The position numbers and the translations under genes are program-made. Positions 25,358 through 33,673 of a DNA stretch of 64,000 nt are shown piece after piece. Position 1 is the stretch's first letter. The number at the start of each line of letters is the position of its first letter. Under the pieces are notes generated by a model. That model was not told where the DNA came from. It searched no databases and saw nothing but the letters and a program-made list of their open reading frames with translations. This stretch comes from Salinibacterium sp. TMP30 (GTDB lineage: Bacteria; Actinomycetota; Actinomycetes; Actinomycetales; Microbacteriaceae), in contig NZ_CP151642.1 in NCBI RefSeq assembly GCF_038397785.1, forward strand, positions 1,488,001 to 1,552,000, in the 5' to 3' direction.

Positions 25358-27781
25358 TCACGCTGATCTCCACGCCCAGTCAGCCACTTCGGGCATGTCT
25401 TCCCCATGTTCGCGAGTGTATTGCTTGGCGTGTAGTCGGGTGTCTTGCATCTCTTGCCACAATGCGGCGTGCCGCGACGTCAGTCCAGGAACGCGCTCCA
25501 GCACGTCGATGACGAGGTGATACCGGTCGAGGTCGTTCATCATCACCATGTCGAATGGCGTGGTGGTGGTTCCCTCGTCTTTGTAGCCGCGCACGTGCAA
25601 ATTGGCGTGCCCCGCGCGCTTGTAGGTGAGGCGATGGATCAGCCACGGGTACCCGTGATGCGCAAAGATCACTGGCTTATCGGTTGTGAAGAGTGCATCG
25701 TATTCGGCGTCACTGAGGCCGTGCGGATGCTCAGATTCGCTGTGCAGCCGCATCAGGTCGATGACGTTGACCACTCGCACCCGCAGCTCAGGGATCCGTT
25801 CCCGCAAGATCTGCGCGGCGGCGAGAGTTTCTAGGGTCGGAACGTCGCCGGCACAGGCGAGTACGACATCCGGTTCTTGGCCAATAACTTCGGTGCCTGC
25901 CCAGTCGAATAGTCCAATTCCTCGCGTGCAGTGTTCAATAGCAGCGGGCATGTCGAGCCAGTTATTTTCGGGGTGCTTGCCGGCGACGACGACGTTTATT
26001 TTGTTCACCGAGCGGAGGCAGTGATCATAGGTCGAGAGCAGCGTATTGGCGTCACACGGCAGGTACACCCGAACGACATCGGGTTTCTTGTTTATGACGA
26101 GATCAAGAAATCCGGGGTCTTGGTGAGACGCACCGTTGTGGTCTTGACGCCACACATGCGAGCTGAGGAGGTAGTTCAGCGACGAGACTTGCCGACGCCA
26201 CGGGATTGAGTTCGCGCCTTCCAGCCATTTGGCGTGCTGGTTGAACATCGAGTCGACGATGTGGATGAAGGCTTCGTAGGAGTTGAATACGCCGTGTCGA
26301 CCGGTGAGCAAATAGCCCTCTAACCAGCCTTGGCACTGGTGTTCGCTCAGCATTTCCATCACGCGCCCCGCACGAGCAAGGTGATTGTCTGCATCGATGG
26401 GAAGATACTCGGCATCCCACTGCTTGTTCGTCACATCGAATACGGCGCTCAGTCGATTGGATGCCGTCACATCGGCACCAAAAATTCTGAAATTGTCAGG
26501 GTTGTCACGGATCACGTCGCGCAACCATTCGCCGAGTATGTCGGTTGCGGAGCTCGTGGTTTCGCCGGGGCGGGGAACATCGACGGCGTAGTCACGAAAG
26601 TCGGGCAGCCGGAGTGGCGCACGCAGCAGTCCCCCGTTGGTGACAGGGTTGGCGCTCATCCTACGGTCGCCTTCGGGCGCAAGAGCTGTCGCGATTTCGC
26701 GCGGTGCACCGTTCTCGTCGAAGAGTTCTTCTGGACGGTAGGAGGCCATCCAGTCATTGAGCTGCTGCAGGTGCTCCTCGGTGTCGCGCACACTGGCCAG
26801 CGGCACTTGGTGAGAGCGCCAATTGTTTTCGACCGGGTGGCCGTCGACCACTTGGGGGCCCGTCCACCCCTTGGGCGTGCGCAAGATCAGCATCGGCCAG
26901 GCAGGTCGACCCTTGAGGGTGCCGTCGGCGGCTGCAGCCTTGATCTGCGCAATGTGGTCGATGATGTCGTCAAGGGTTGACGCCATCCGCTCGTGTACGT
27001 CACGAGGGTCCTCACTATCGAACCCACCAGATACGACATAGGGCGTGTGCCCGTAGCCGCGCATGAGGTCGCAGAGTTCCTCTTCGGGGATGCGTGCCAG
27101 CACGGTCGGGTTCGCGATCTTGTACCCATTGAGATGCAGGATCGGCAGAACCACGCCGTCGCGTTCGGGGTCGATGAACTTATTCGAGTGCCAACTTGTG
27201 GCTAAGGGACCGGTCTCCGCTTCGCCGTCACCTACTACTGCTGCGACAAGAAGGTTGGGATTATCGAACGCCGCGCCATAGGCGTGCGAGAGGGCATACC
27301 CGAGCTCGCCGCCCTCATGGATTGAGCCGGGTGTTTCTGGCGCTGCGTGGCTAGGGATGCCACCGGGGAACGAGAATTGCCGAAACAGTTTGCGGATGCC
27401 ATTCGCACTCTTGTCGATGTCTGCATACGTTTCGCTGTAGGTGCCGTCAAGGTACGCGCTCGCGACAACAGCCGGTCCACCGTGACCAGGGCCCGCTACG
27501 AAGATCGTGTCAGTGTCGCGTTCGCGAATGATCCGATTGAGGTGTGCCCACACAAAGTTCAGTCCCGGAGCTGTGCCCCAGTGCCCCAGAAGCCGGGGCT
27601 TGGTGTGCTCTCGTCGTAGTGGTTCCCGCAGTAGAGGATTATCGAGCAGATAGATCTGGCCAACGGCAAGATAGTTGGCGGCCCGCCACCACGCATCCAA
27701 CTGATCGAGAGTTTCGGGCAAAATTTCGGTCGTTCGGGGGCCGCACCACGGTGAACGCTGTGAAGGTTTCGGAAAGGTCAC
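25358..27781 (-). CDS. xfp: Xylulose-5-phosphate/fructose-6-phosphate phosphoketolase
   Basis: 807 residues, the normal family size. This thiamine diphosphate enzyme splits xylulose-5-P or fructose-6-P with phosphate to give acetyl phosphate. Signatures include [26 protein letters not shown] and [12 protein letters not shown] in the N-terminal domain, and [19 protein letters not shown] further on. GTG at 27781 is preferred to the upstream ATG at 27877. It allows a bypass of glycolysis in carbohydrate use. Confidence 0.95.
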   Translation of the reverse strand: MTFPKPSQRSPWCGPRTTEILPETLDQLDAWWRAANYLAVGQIYLLDNPLLREPLRREHTKPRLLGHWGTAPGLNFVWAHLNRIIRERDTDTIFVAGPGHGGPAVVASAYLDGTYSETYADIDKSANGIRKLFRQFSFPGGIPSHAAPETPGSIHEGGELGYALSHAYGAAFDNPNLLVAAVVGDGEAETGPLATSWHSNKFIDPERDGVVLPILHLNGYKIANPTVLARIPEEELCDLMRGYGHTPYVVSGGFDSEDPRDVHERMASTLDDIIDHIAQIKAAAADGTLKGRPAWPMLILRTPKGWTGPQVVDGHPVENNWRSHQVPLASVRDTEEHLQQLNDWMASYRPEELFDENGAPREIATALAPEGDRRMSANPVTNGGLLRAPLRLPDFRDYAVDVPRPGETTSSATDILGEWLRDVIRDNPDNFRIFGADVTASNRLSAVFDVTNKQWDAEYLPIDADNHLARAGRVMEMLSEHQCQGWLEGYLLTGRHGVFNSYEAFIHIVDSMFNQHAKWLEGANSIPWRRQVSSLNYLLSSHVWRQDHNGASHQDPGFLDLVINKKPDVVRVYLPCDANTLLSTYDHCLRSVNKINVVVAGKHPENNWLDMPAAIEHCTRGIGLFDWAGTEVIGQEPDVVLACAGDVPTLETLAAAQILRERIPELRVRVVNVIDLMRLHSESEHPHGLSDAEYDALFTTDKPVIFAHHGYPWLIHRLTYKRAGHANLHVRGYKDEGTTTTPFDMVMMNDLDRYHLVIDVLERVPGLTSRHAALWQEMQDTRLHAKQYTREHGEDMPEVADWAWRSA

Positions 27782-27958
27782 GAAATTTCTCTTCTCTGAT
27801 TGCGATGAATTGTGCTGGGTAAACCGTTCAATTGAGTCGCGCCCATCACGGAGCTTGTTCGCACAGTGTATGAGCATTCTTCCTCGAGCGGCTGAACGCG
27901 GTGAATCACCGGGTATGCCGTTGCCACCGCTGACCGATGCGCGGGATACCCTCGGACT

Positions 27959-28606
27959 ATGGGTTCGCGAAGCACACGAAGTGAGGGCGCTTTAGCTTCG
28001 TGGAACGACGAACGCGGTTTCGGTTTTGTGACTCTCGAGAATGGCGAACGAATCTTCGCGCACATCTCGGCGTTCCCTCCGCGCGATGCTCGACCCACGC
28101 TAGGCGAGCGTGTCAGTTTCGCTGTGGAACACACGAGTGACGGCAAGGTACGAGCCCGTAGCATCCGCTATTTATCGCCGTCTGGACGCGCTGTGAGCGC
28201 CAGCCCGGGCAAACCCGGCACCATGAGTTACGTCGTATTAGGGACGTTCGTTGTGGCCATTGTCGTCGTTACTGCGATGAGTGCGGTGCCTCTCTGGGTT
28301 GCCGTCGTCTATCTTGTGGCGAGCATCGTCAGCTATATCGCCTACGCGATTGATAAAAATGCTGCCCAAACACGTCAGTGGCGGGTCAGCGAAAGTGCCC
28401 TCCTTGGTCTCGGGTTGCTCGGCGGATGGCCGGGTTCCATTGTTGCCCAACAGCGCCTTCGCCATAAAACGCAGAAGGCCAGTTTTCGCCAAGCATTCTG
28501 GGGCACTGTGGTGCTTAACGTCTTGGTACTCGCGATCATGACAACCCCTTTGGGGGCACGAGTGCTCGAGCTTGCGCGACTGCTCTTGTCGACGAACACC
28601 ACCTAG
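27959..28606 (+). CDS. Cold-shock domain/DUF1294 membrane fusion protein
   Basis: 215 residues. Residues 10-70 are a cold-shock domain ([26 protein letters not shown]), which binds single-stranded nucleic acid. Residues 90-205 are DUF1294 with about four membrane segments and the signature [10 protein letters not shown] followed by [18 protein letters not shown]. The result is a membrane-tethered RNA-binding protein of unknown role. The ATG is 6 bases after TACCCT, so a leaderless transcript is possible. Confidence 0.92.
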   Translation: MGSRSTRSEGALASWNDERGFGFVTLENGERIFAHISAFPPRDARPTLGERVSFAVEHTSDGKVRARSIRYLSPSGRAVSASPGKPGTMSYVVLGTFVVAIVVVTAMSAVPLWVAVVYLVASIVSYIAYAIDKNAAQTRQWRVSESALLGLGLLGGWPGSIVAQQRLRHKTQKASFRQAFWGTVVLNVLVLAIMTTPLGARVLELARLLLSTNTT

Positions 28607-28644
28607 AAGCAGAACCTTTGCTCGGCTCGCTGACCTTTGACGCC

Positions 28645-28660
28645 TCGCACGATCGTGCGA
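28645..28660. promoter_or_regulatory. Perfect 16-base palindrome between convergent genes
   Basis: TCGCACGATCGTGCGA is its own reverse complement with no loop. It lies in the 70-base gap between the stops of the cold-shock/DUF1294 gene and the CstR-like gene. It lacks a T-run, so it is either a weak bidirectional terminator or a protein-binding site. Confidence 0.5.
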
Positions 28661-28676
28661 AAGTCTTCGTTCGTGC

Positions 28677-28967
28677 TCACGACAGAGAGAGAAAGAGCTT
28701 CTCGATCTCGTCGGGCTGGGGTGATCCTTCGGCGCCCGGGTTCGCAAGGCACTCTTTCATCGCCCCGGAGATGACGAGGAATCCGGCGCGGTCGAGCGCT
28801 TTTGATACAGCGGAGAGCTGATGGATGACGTCCGCGCACCCTGCACCGCTTTCTACAGTGGTGATGAGCGCCCCGAGTTGCCCTTGCGCGCGACGCAACC
28901 GGTTGACTATCTTCTTGTGCGCTTCGGTGTCGTTGGTCGGCAACGTCAGTGGAACCTCGGAGGCCAT
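28677..28967 (-). CDS. CsoR/CstR-family repressor, probably persulfide-sensing
   Basis: 96 residues, an all-helical DUF156/CsoR protein (VNRLRRAQGQLGALI). Cys44 and Cys73 are 29 residues apart, the same spacing as Cys31-Cys60 of S. aureus CstR. The His that completes the Cu(I) site of CsoR, four residues before the second Cys, is Ala69 here. This favours a thiol or persulfide switch over copper sensing. It is divergent from the persulfide-oxidising operon, with two matching operators between. ATG at 28967; the in-frame upstream ATG reads through the operators and is rejected. Confidence 0.9.
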   Translation of the reverse strand: MASEVPLTLPTNDTEAHKKIVNRLRRAQGQLGALITTVESGAGCADVIHQLSAVSKALDRAGFLVISGAMKECLANPGAEGSPQPDEIEKLFLSLS

Positions 28968-28992
28968 TGGTGTCTCTTTTCTCTGGCGTAAG

Positions 28993-29023
28993 TTGACAGT
29001 CGGGATACCCCATGGGGTATAGT
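28993..29023 (+). promoter_or_regulatory. Promoter of the persulfide operon
   Basis: A consensus -35 TTGACA (28993-28998) is followed by TATAGT (29018-29023) with a long 19-base spacer. The first CstR-like operator fills the spacer, so repressor and polymerase cannot bind together. Confidence 0.65.
29005..29020. promoter_or_regulatory. CsoR/CstR-type operator 1
   Basis: ATACCCCATGGGGTAT is a perfect 16-base palindrome with the C-tract/G-tract form of CsoR-family operators. It lies within the promoter spacer of the rightward operon and upstream of the repressor gene. Confidence 0.8.
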
Positions 29024-29030
29024 ATTGAGC

Positions 29031-29046
29031 ATACCCCCTAGGGTAT
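29031..29046. promoter_or_regulatory. CsoR/CstR-type operator 2
   Basis: ATACCC-CCTA-GGGTAT repeats operator 1 with an imperfect centre. Centre-to-centre distance is 26 bases. It lies at the expected transcription start of the rightward operon. Confidence 0.78.
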
Positions 29047-29080
29047 TGATTCGTACAGCCCACCGAGAGAAAGTAGAACT

Positions 29081-29266
29081 ATGTGCAGAGCAACCACGTG
29101 CCGCGTGTGCAACAAAACAACGTGGACTGGATGTGGTGACCACATCCAAACCGTCAAGCGCACGGTCCCCGCTTCTCAGTGGTGCAACGGCAAACACTCT
29201 CAAGCAGAAATTGATGCTTCTCGCGGAGCACAGAGCGGCTTCTTCGCTCGCCTATTCGGTCGTTAG
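29081..29266 (+). CDS. Small Cys-rich protein, first of a tandem pair
   Basis: 61 residues. The N-terminal half is MCRATTCRVCNKTTWTGCGD, with CxxC and a following TGCGDH, then a second region with VPASQWCNG. The Cys/His pattern suggests a zinc-ribbon-like or thiol-carrying mini-protein. The basic, aromatic C-terminus (FFARLFGR) is extra compared with the next gene. It is the first gene after the CstR-type operators, so it should be induced by sulfide or persulfide stress. No characterised homologue known to me. Confidence 0.75.
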   Translation: MCRATTCRVCNKTTWTGCGDHIQTVKRTVPASQWCNGKHSQAEIDASRGAQSGFFARLFGR

Positions 29267-29275
29267 GAGACCAGC

Positions 29276-29389
29276 ATGTGTGCACAAGTCACTTGCCAGA
29301 ACTGCGGTAAGCCCACCTGGGCTGGCTGCGGAGAACATATCGAGGATGCCCTCGCAAACGTCGCCGAAAGCGACCGTTGCCACTGCTAA
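29276..29389 (+). CDS. Small Cys-rich protein, second of a tandem pair
   Basis: 37 residues: CQNCGKPTWAGCGEHIEDAL followed by a CHC end. Six Cys and two His in 37 residues. It aligns with the first half of the preceding gene (CxxC-x3-TW-x-GCG-x-HI). The start follows AGGAGACCAGC. It lies 9 bases after the first gene, so they are co-transcribed. Candidate metal- or sulfane-sulfur-binding peptide; the function is unknown. Confidence 0.7.
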   Translation: MCAQVTCQNCGKPTWAGCGEHIEDALANVAESDRCHC

Positions 29390-29445
29390 CTCGCTACCAC
29401 CACTAATCCACCGCCCAGGCGCAGCCCCCAACCAACGGAGTAATA

Positions 29446-30855
29446 ATGCTTCTCGAACGTATCTATGATACCGATCTTGCCCAGGCCAGCTATTTCATTG
29501 GGTGCCAGGCCAAAGGCGAAGCGATTGTCGTTGACCCCCGTCGCGACCTCGACGTCTACCTCGACATTGCCGCCAAGAATGGAATGACCATTACCGCGGT
29601 AACCGAAACGCACATTCATGCCGACTATCTTTCGGGTACTCGCGAGCTTGCCGCGCGCACAGGTGCGACGATTCTCGTATCCGACGAAGGCGGCCCAGAT
29701 TGGACGTACGGAAGTGCGTTCGACGGTGCAGTGCGAATGAAAGACAAGCACACCATCACCCTCGGGAACATTACGCTCCAAGCCATCCACACTCCGGGGC
29801 ACACTCCCGAACACCTCTCCTTTCTCGTTACTGACGGCGCACAAGCAGACGCCCCTGGCTTCATGCTTTCGGGAGACTTCGTGTTCGTGGGCGATCTCGG
29901 GCGCCCCGACCTCCTTGACGAAGCAGCCGGGGGAATCGATACCCGCTTCGGTGGAGCGAAAGATATCTTTGCGAGCCTGCGTGATCGGTTCCTTACCCTG
30001 CCTGACTATGTACAGGTACTTCCCGCTCACGGTGCAGGAAGCGCCTGCGGAAAAGCACTCGGCGCCATCCCCACGACAACGGTGGGCTATGAACGCGCGT
30101 TTGCGTGGTGGAGCCACTATCTTGCCGACAACGATGAGCAGGGGTTTATCGATGAACTGCTCAACGGCCAACCGGATGCGCATGCCTACTTTGCTCGGAT
30201 GAAGATCCAGAACCGACAGGGCCCTCACGTGATGGGCACCGTCACTGGACTGCGCGAATATACGACCGCGGAAGTAGCGTCGGTCCTTGACGATGACAGC
30301 GCCATCCTCATCGACACCCGTCACAACAGCGAAGTGCACCTCGGCACCGTCGCACGGTCACTCAACGTTCCCGGTCCCGAGAAAGCGGCCAGCTACGGCG
30401 CCTGGGTTTACAACCCTGAAACTGAGACGCGACCCATCATCCTCTTGGCAGCGACCATTACCGAAGCTGAGGAGTTGCGTGACCACCTCGTGCGAGTCGG
30501 AATCGACTCGGTGACAGGTTTCGTCTCCACACTTGACGGTCTCGACCTTGTCACGCCCATGCTGGTATCCCCCACCGAGTTGGAATCGGTCGACCGGGCT
30601 CTACTCTTGGACGTTCGCAATAGGACTGAGTTTGCTGAAGGTCACATTCCCGGGGCTAAACAGCTCAGCGGTGGTCGCGTGATGTGGGCACTCGACCAAC
30701 TTCCCCATGAGGGAACCATCGTGACTTACTGCCAAAGTGGAGTACGTAACAGCGTCGCAGCAAGTGCCCTCCGACGCGAAGGATATGACGTCGCCGAACT
30801 CGATGGCTCCTACCTCGGCTGGGTCGCAATGCCCGGCGCCGTACCCGAGGTGTAG
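29446..30855 (+). CDS. Persulfide dioxygenase-rhodanese, CstB-like
   Basis: 469 residues. The N-terminal metallo-beta-lactamase domain has the iron ligands of persulfide dioxygenases (ETHIHADYLSG with His56 and His58, HTPGHT with His115, and LSGD with Asp144). Two rhodanese domains follow: the first (about 265-350) has no active-site Cys (its loop is LLAATITEAE), the second has CQSGVRN with Cys429. The same order, with a dead and then a live rhodanese, is known for S. aureus CstB, which turns persulfides into thiosulfate. ATG after GGAG. Central enzyme of the operon. Confidence 0.93.
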   Translation: MLLERIYDTDLAQASYFIGCQAKGEAIVVDPRRDLDVYLDIAAKNGMTITAVTETHIHADYLSGTRELAARTGATILVSDEGGPDWTYGSAFDGAVRMKDKHTITLGNITLQAIHTPGHTPEHLSFLVTDGAQADAPGFMLSGDFVFVGDLGRPDLLDEAAGGIDTRFGGAKDIFASLRDRFLTLPDYVQVLPAHGAGSACGKALGAIPTTTVGYERAFAWWSHYLADNDEQGFIDELLNGQPDAHAYFARMKIQNRQGPHVMGTVTGLREYTTAEVASVLDDDSAILIDTRHNSEVHLGTVARSLNVPGPEKAASYGAWVYNPETETRPIILLAATITEAEELRDHLVRVGIDSVTGFVSTLDGLDLVTPMLVSPTELESVDRALLLDVRNRTEFAEGHIPGAKQLSGGRVMWALDQLPHEGTIVTYCQSGVRNSVAASALRREGYDVAELDGSYLGWVAMPGAVPEV

Positions 30856-30864
30856 CAACCACCA

Positions 30865-31653
30865 ATGGAACCTAACCTGGTGATCGCGCTGCTTCTTGCA
30901 GTCCTCGTGGGCGTGTCCCTAGGACTGCTCGGCGGGGGCGGATCCATTCTGACCGTGCCAATTTTGACCTACCTAGTAGGAATGGATCCGCAACAGGCGA
31001 TCGCCGCCTCCCTCTTTGTTGTCGGTGTCACCAGTGCAGTGAGCGTCTTCACGCACTCGCGTGCAGGCCGCGTTCGTTGGAAGACGGGTCTGATCTTTGG
31101 TGCCGCAGGAATGGCCGGCGCGTTCGCTGGCGGAACAGTGGGTGGCTTCATTCCTGGCACCATCTTGATGGTTCTCTTCGCTGCCATGATGATTGCCACC
31201 GCGACAGCCATGATCCGTGGTCGCAAGAAAGTTGCGGCAGGGCATGACTCCGAACCCACAGCACTCCCCGTCGCTCGCATCGTCCTTGACGGTTTCCTAG
31301 TGGGCATCGCGGCAGGACTCGTCGGCGCCGGAGGCGGGTTCCTCATCGTTCCCGCGCTCACCCTACTCGGCGGCCTTCCTGTGGCCGTCGCGGTGGGCAC
31401 CTCACTTCTGGTAATCGCGATGCAATCGTCTGCAGGTTTGGTCGCACACCTGTTCACGGTGGCACTACCGTGGCCGACAATTCTTGCCTTCACCGGGATC
31501 GCGGTCGCTGGCTCCTTCGTTGGGGTTGCACTGGCTGGCCGCATTCCAGAAACCGCGCTCCGCCGGGGGTTCGGAATCTTTGTACTGGCAGTCGGCGCAT
31601 TAGTACTCACGCTAGAGCTCCCGCAGCTGATACCCCTCGTGACCGGTGCCTGA
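30865..31653 (+). CDS. TauE/SafE-family sulfite/organosulfur exporter
   Basis: 262 residues with about eight membrane segments and the two half-repeats typical of TauE/SafE (LGLLGGGGSILTVPILTYLV in the first half, GLVGAGGGFLIVPALTLLGG in the second). Family members export sulfite or sulfoacetate. Coming 9 bases after the dioxygenase gene, it probably removes the sulfite or thiosulfate produced. Confidence 0.92.
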   Translation: MEPNLVIALLLAVLVGVSLGLLGGGGSILTVPILTYLVGMDPQQAIAASLFVVGVTSAVSVFTHSRAGRVRWKTGLIFGAAGMAGAFAGGTVGGFIPGTILMVLFAAMMIATATAMIRGRKKVAAGHDSEPTALPVARIVLDGFLVGIAAGLVGAGGGFLIVPALTLLGGLPVAVAVGTSLLVIAMQSSAGLVAHLFTVALPWPTILAFTGIAVAGSFVGVALAGRIPETALRRGFGIFVLAVGALVLTLELPQLIPLVTGA

Positions 31654-31663
31654 CAGTTGTCGT

Positions 31664-31684
31664 CCACCACCACCACCACCACCA
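31664..31684. repeat. (CCA)7 trinucleotide repeat
   Basis: Seven uninterrupted CCA units lie 10 bases after the exporter stop and before the DUF4395 ribosome site. In an unused frame it would read as a run of His. It may affect spacing or RNA structure between the genes. Confidence 0.8.
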
Positions 31685-31722
31685 TTCAGCGGCCACGTGT
31701 CCAGAGGATAGAGGATTCACTC

Positions 31723-32244
31723 ATGACACACCCCGCACCAAACCACACCGTGGGAACCATCGTCGAGGGCTATGCCATTCCGGTTGTAAACGAGCGCGCT
31801 GTTCGAGTCGCTGCGGGCATCCTGTTTGTTGGCGGAGCAATCTCCTTCGCGTTCGCAATCGCTGAAGGTTCGACGGCGCCGCTTCGCCCATTCGGGATCC
31901 TGTTCATCATCGATATGCTGCTCCGCGTCACGGCTGGTGACCGCTGGTCGCCGACCCTCGCGCTGGGTCGCTTGATTGTCAGTAAGCAGCAGCCCACGTG
32001 GGTCGGTGCCCCTCAGAAGGTTTTCGCGTGGTGGCTCGGATATGGGCTCGCCCTCGTGTCCTGTGCCGGAATGGGCGCCCTCGGAGCACCCCTAGGGGTC
32101 ACCCTCGCGCTCTGCGGTCTGTGCCTCACCCTGCTCTTCTTGGAGTCCGCTTTCGGCATTTGCGTCGGTTGTGCACTTCAACGCCTTCTCGCTAAAACCC
32201 CACCACAGTACTGCCCCGGCGACACCTGCCGGGTTTCCGAATAA
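31723..32244 (+). CDS. DUF4395 membrane protein
   Basis: 173 residues with four membrane segments and the DUF4395 pattern (VNERAVRVAAGILFVGG, LLRVTAGDRWSPTLALGRL). The C-terminus carries several Cys (GICVGCALQRLL, YCPGDTC). DUF4395 proteins often sit next to rhodanese or thiosulfate genes; the role is unknown. ATG at 31723 chosen because the family begins there and AGAGGA precedes it; an in-frame TTG at 31657 would read through the CCA repeat. Confidence 0.88.
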   Translation: MTHPAPNHTVGTIVEGYAIPVVNERAVRVAAGILFVGGAISFAFAIAEGSTAPLRPFGILFIIDMLLRVTAGDRWSPTLALGRLIVSKQQPTWVGAPQKVFAWWLGYGLALVSCAGMGALGAPLGVTLALCGLCLTLLFLESAFGICVGCALQRLLAKTPPQYCPGDTCRVSE

Positions 32245-32267
32245 CCCCACACCTCACAAGGAGAAAA

Positions 32268-32630
32268 ATGTTCCGACCTCTCACCGCTCTCGCAGCCTCC
32301 CTCATCATCTTGGCTTCGGTCGCCGGATGCTCAGCTCCCACTGAGACCGTCGAGCTGAGCGCCGACACCATCATCATTGACGTGCGCACGCCAGGTGAAT
32401 TCGCGGCTGGTCACCTTGATGGTGCCAACCTTCTCGACCTCAACGGCGGCCAGTTTGCCCAGACGCTCCCCACGCTCGATCCCGAAGCTGAGTACGCCGT
32501 CTACTGCAAATCGGGCAACCGCTCAGGACAAGCTGTCGCGATGATGAATGATGCAGGTTTTACCAGCGTCATCGATCTTGGCTCGATTGACAACGCCACC
32601 CAGGTCACTCAGATCGAGGTTGTGCGCTAG
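32268..32630 (+). CDS. Rhodanese-domain lipoprotein
   Basis: 120 residues. A lipoprotein signal peptide ends in the lipobox SVAGC (Cys21), placing the enzyme on the outer face of the membrane. The rhodanese domain carries the active-site loop CKSGNRSG (Cys80). It can accept or pass sulfane sulfur. Strong AAGGAG site. Last clear gene of the sulfur operon, giving the system an extracytoplasmic arm. Confidence 0.92.
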   Translation: MFRPLTALAASLIILASVAGCSAPTETVELSADTIIIDVRTPGEFAAGHLDGANLLDLNGGQFAQTLPTLDPEAEYAVYCKSGNRSGQAVAMMNDAGFTSVIDLGSIDNATQVTQIEVVR

Positions 32631-32689
32631 CAGAACCCGTTCATTCGCCACAGCCAACGGGACTTTGTGCCGAGGGGAGCAATCGTCGT

Positions 32690-33673
32690 GTGCCTTGGCT
32701 ACGAACTACCCGTGTGAACACGACACCGGACTCCAGCACGTTCTACAGCGCAGGAAACCCCCACGACCCTGCGACCAGAGGGTTCTCGCGCATCGTCGTT
32801 CCCACACGCTTGGGCGATGTCGTCGTGCACGTGAACCCCAACGGCGCCGCTCACTTCGAGACTGCGACCCTGCTGCTCCACGGAGCGGCAGGGTCGTGGA
32901 CTACCTGGCTGCCACTCATCCGCGCCGCCCACACCGCCGACGAACCGCTGCAGAATGTGGTTGCCCTGGACCTCCCCGGCTGGGGTGAGAGCGGAAGCCT
33001 CGCCAAGAGCGCCACCGTCGAAGACATGGTGGATACCGTCGCACACGTCGCCAGAACGCTCGGCTTTGCCGACTGGCACACCATCGGCCACTCGTTGGGC
33101 GCACACCTCGCACTCACGCTTGCGGCGAGGTATCCCGAACGCACGCTCAGCGTGACCGCCATCTCTGCTACCGGGCCTACCGCGCTGGCTGTACTGCGGC
33201 ATCCGATTCGCAACTTCGGAGCCCTGCCGCTGCTGGCGGGAATGTTGGGTGCCATGCGGCTCCTGGCAGCGCTTGGGCGTGCTGGCGACACACTGATTCG
33301 CACGCTTCACCGCCTGCGCCTTCTCGGCCACCTCAGCTCTCCCCTGTTCACCAGCCGAAGCACGCTTGACGATTCCGTCATTGACTCACTAGCCGCAGAG
33401 ATCCGTCCGCTCGCTTTTGTTCGTGCATCCGCGGCCGCCGCCCGCTACGACGAACAAGCATGGTCGAGCATCCGCTGCCCGGTCACGCTGATTCGTGGTG
33501 AGCGTGACGTATTCGTGAGTGTGCGCGATGATCTCTGGTTCGCCAACGAGCTCCCGCACGCCAGACAACAATCGACTGAACACGCTGGGCATTTTGCGCA
33601 CATCGAAACTGCTGGCCTTCAGCCTCCCAGCGCGCATCCCTTGCCCAGATCTTCCGAGAGGTCATCTAATTAA
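32690..33673 (+). CDS. Alpha/beta hydrolase, 3' end probably rearranged
   Basis: 327 residues. Oxyanion region TLLLHGAAGSWTTWLPL, nucleophile elbow IGHSLGAHLAL, catalytic Asp in RGERDVFV and His in HAGHFAHIE. Substrate unknown. After HFAHIETA the last 18 or so residues look random and lie over the remains of an ABC ATPase gene in another frame, so a deletion probably joined the two genes. GTG start at 32690 with GAGGGGAGC upstream. Confidence 0.83.
   Translation: MPWLRTTRVNTTPDSSTFYSAGNPHDPATRGFSRIVVPTRLGDVVVHVNPNGAAHFETATLLLHGAAGSWTTWLPLIRAAHTADEPLQNVVALDLPGWGESGSLAKSATVEDMVDTVAHVARTLGFADWHTIGHSLGAHLALTLAARYPERTLSVTAISATGPTALAVLRHPIRNFGALPLLAGMLGAMRLLAALGRAGDTLIRTLHRLRLLGHLSSPLFTSRSTLDDSVIDSLAAEIRPLAFVRASAAAARYDEQAWSSIRCPVTLIRGERDVFVSVRDDLWFANELPHARQQSTEHAGHFAHIETAGLQPPSAHPLPRSSERSSN
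33619..33669 (+). pseudogene. C-terminal remnant of an ABC transporter ATPase
   Basis: In the third frame, SASQRASLAQIFREVI followed by TAA matches the usual C-terminus of NatA-type ABC ATPases (SLAxIFREV). No Walker motifs remain. The TAA overlaps by one base the first codon of the permease remnant, the ancestral stop/start overlap. The assignment rests on a short motif and its position, so it is inference. Confidence 0.55.

Noticed and set aside
29386-30339. A 317-codon minus-strand ORF opposite the persulfide dioxygenase gene
   Set aside because: Shadow of the CstB-like gene; no motif in its translation.
30969-31685. A 238-codon minus-strand ORF opposite the exporter
   Set aside because: Its Pro/Ala/Thr-rich translation is the usual antisense of a membrane protein gene.
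31660-31690. Apparent His tag
   Set aside because: The run of His codons is in a frame with no gene; it is the CCA repeat, not a vector tag.
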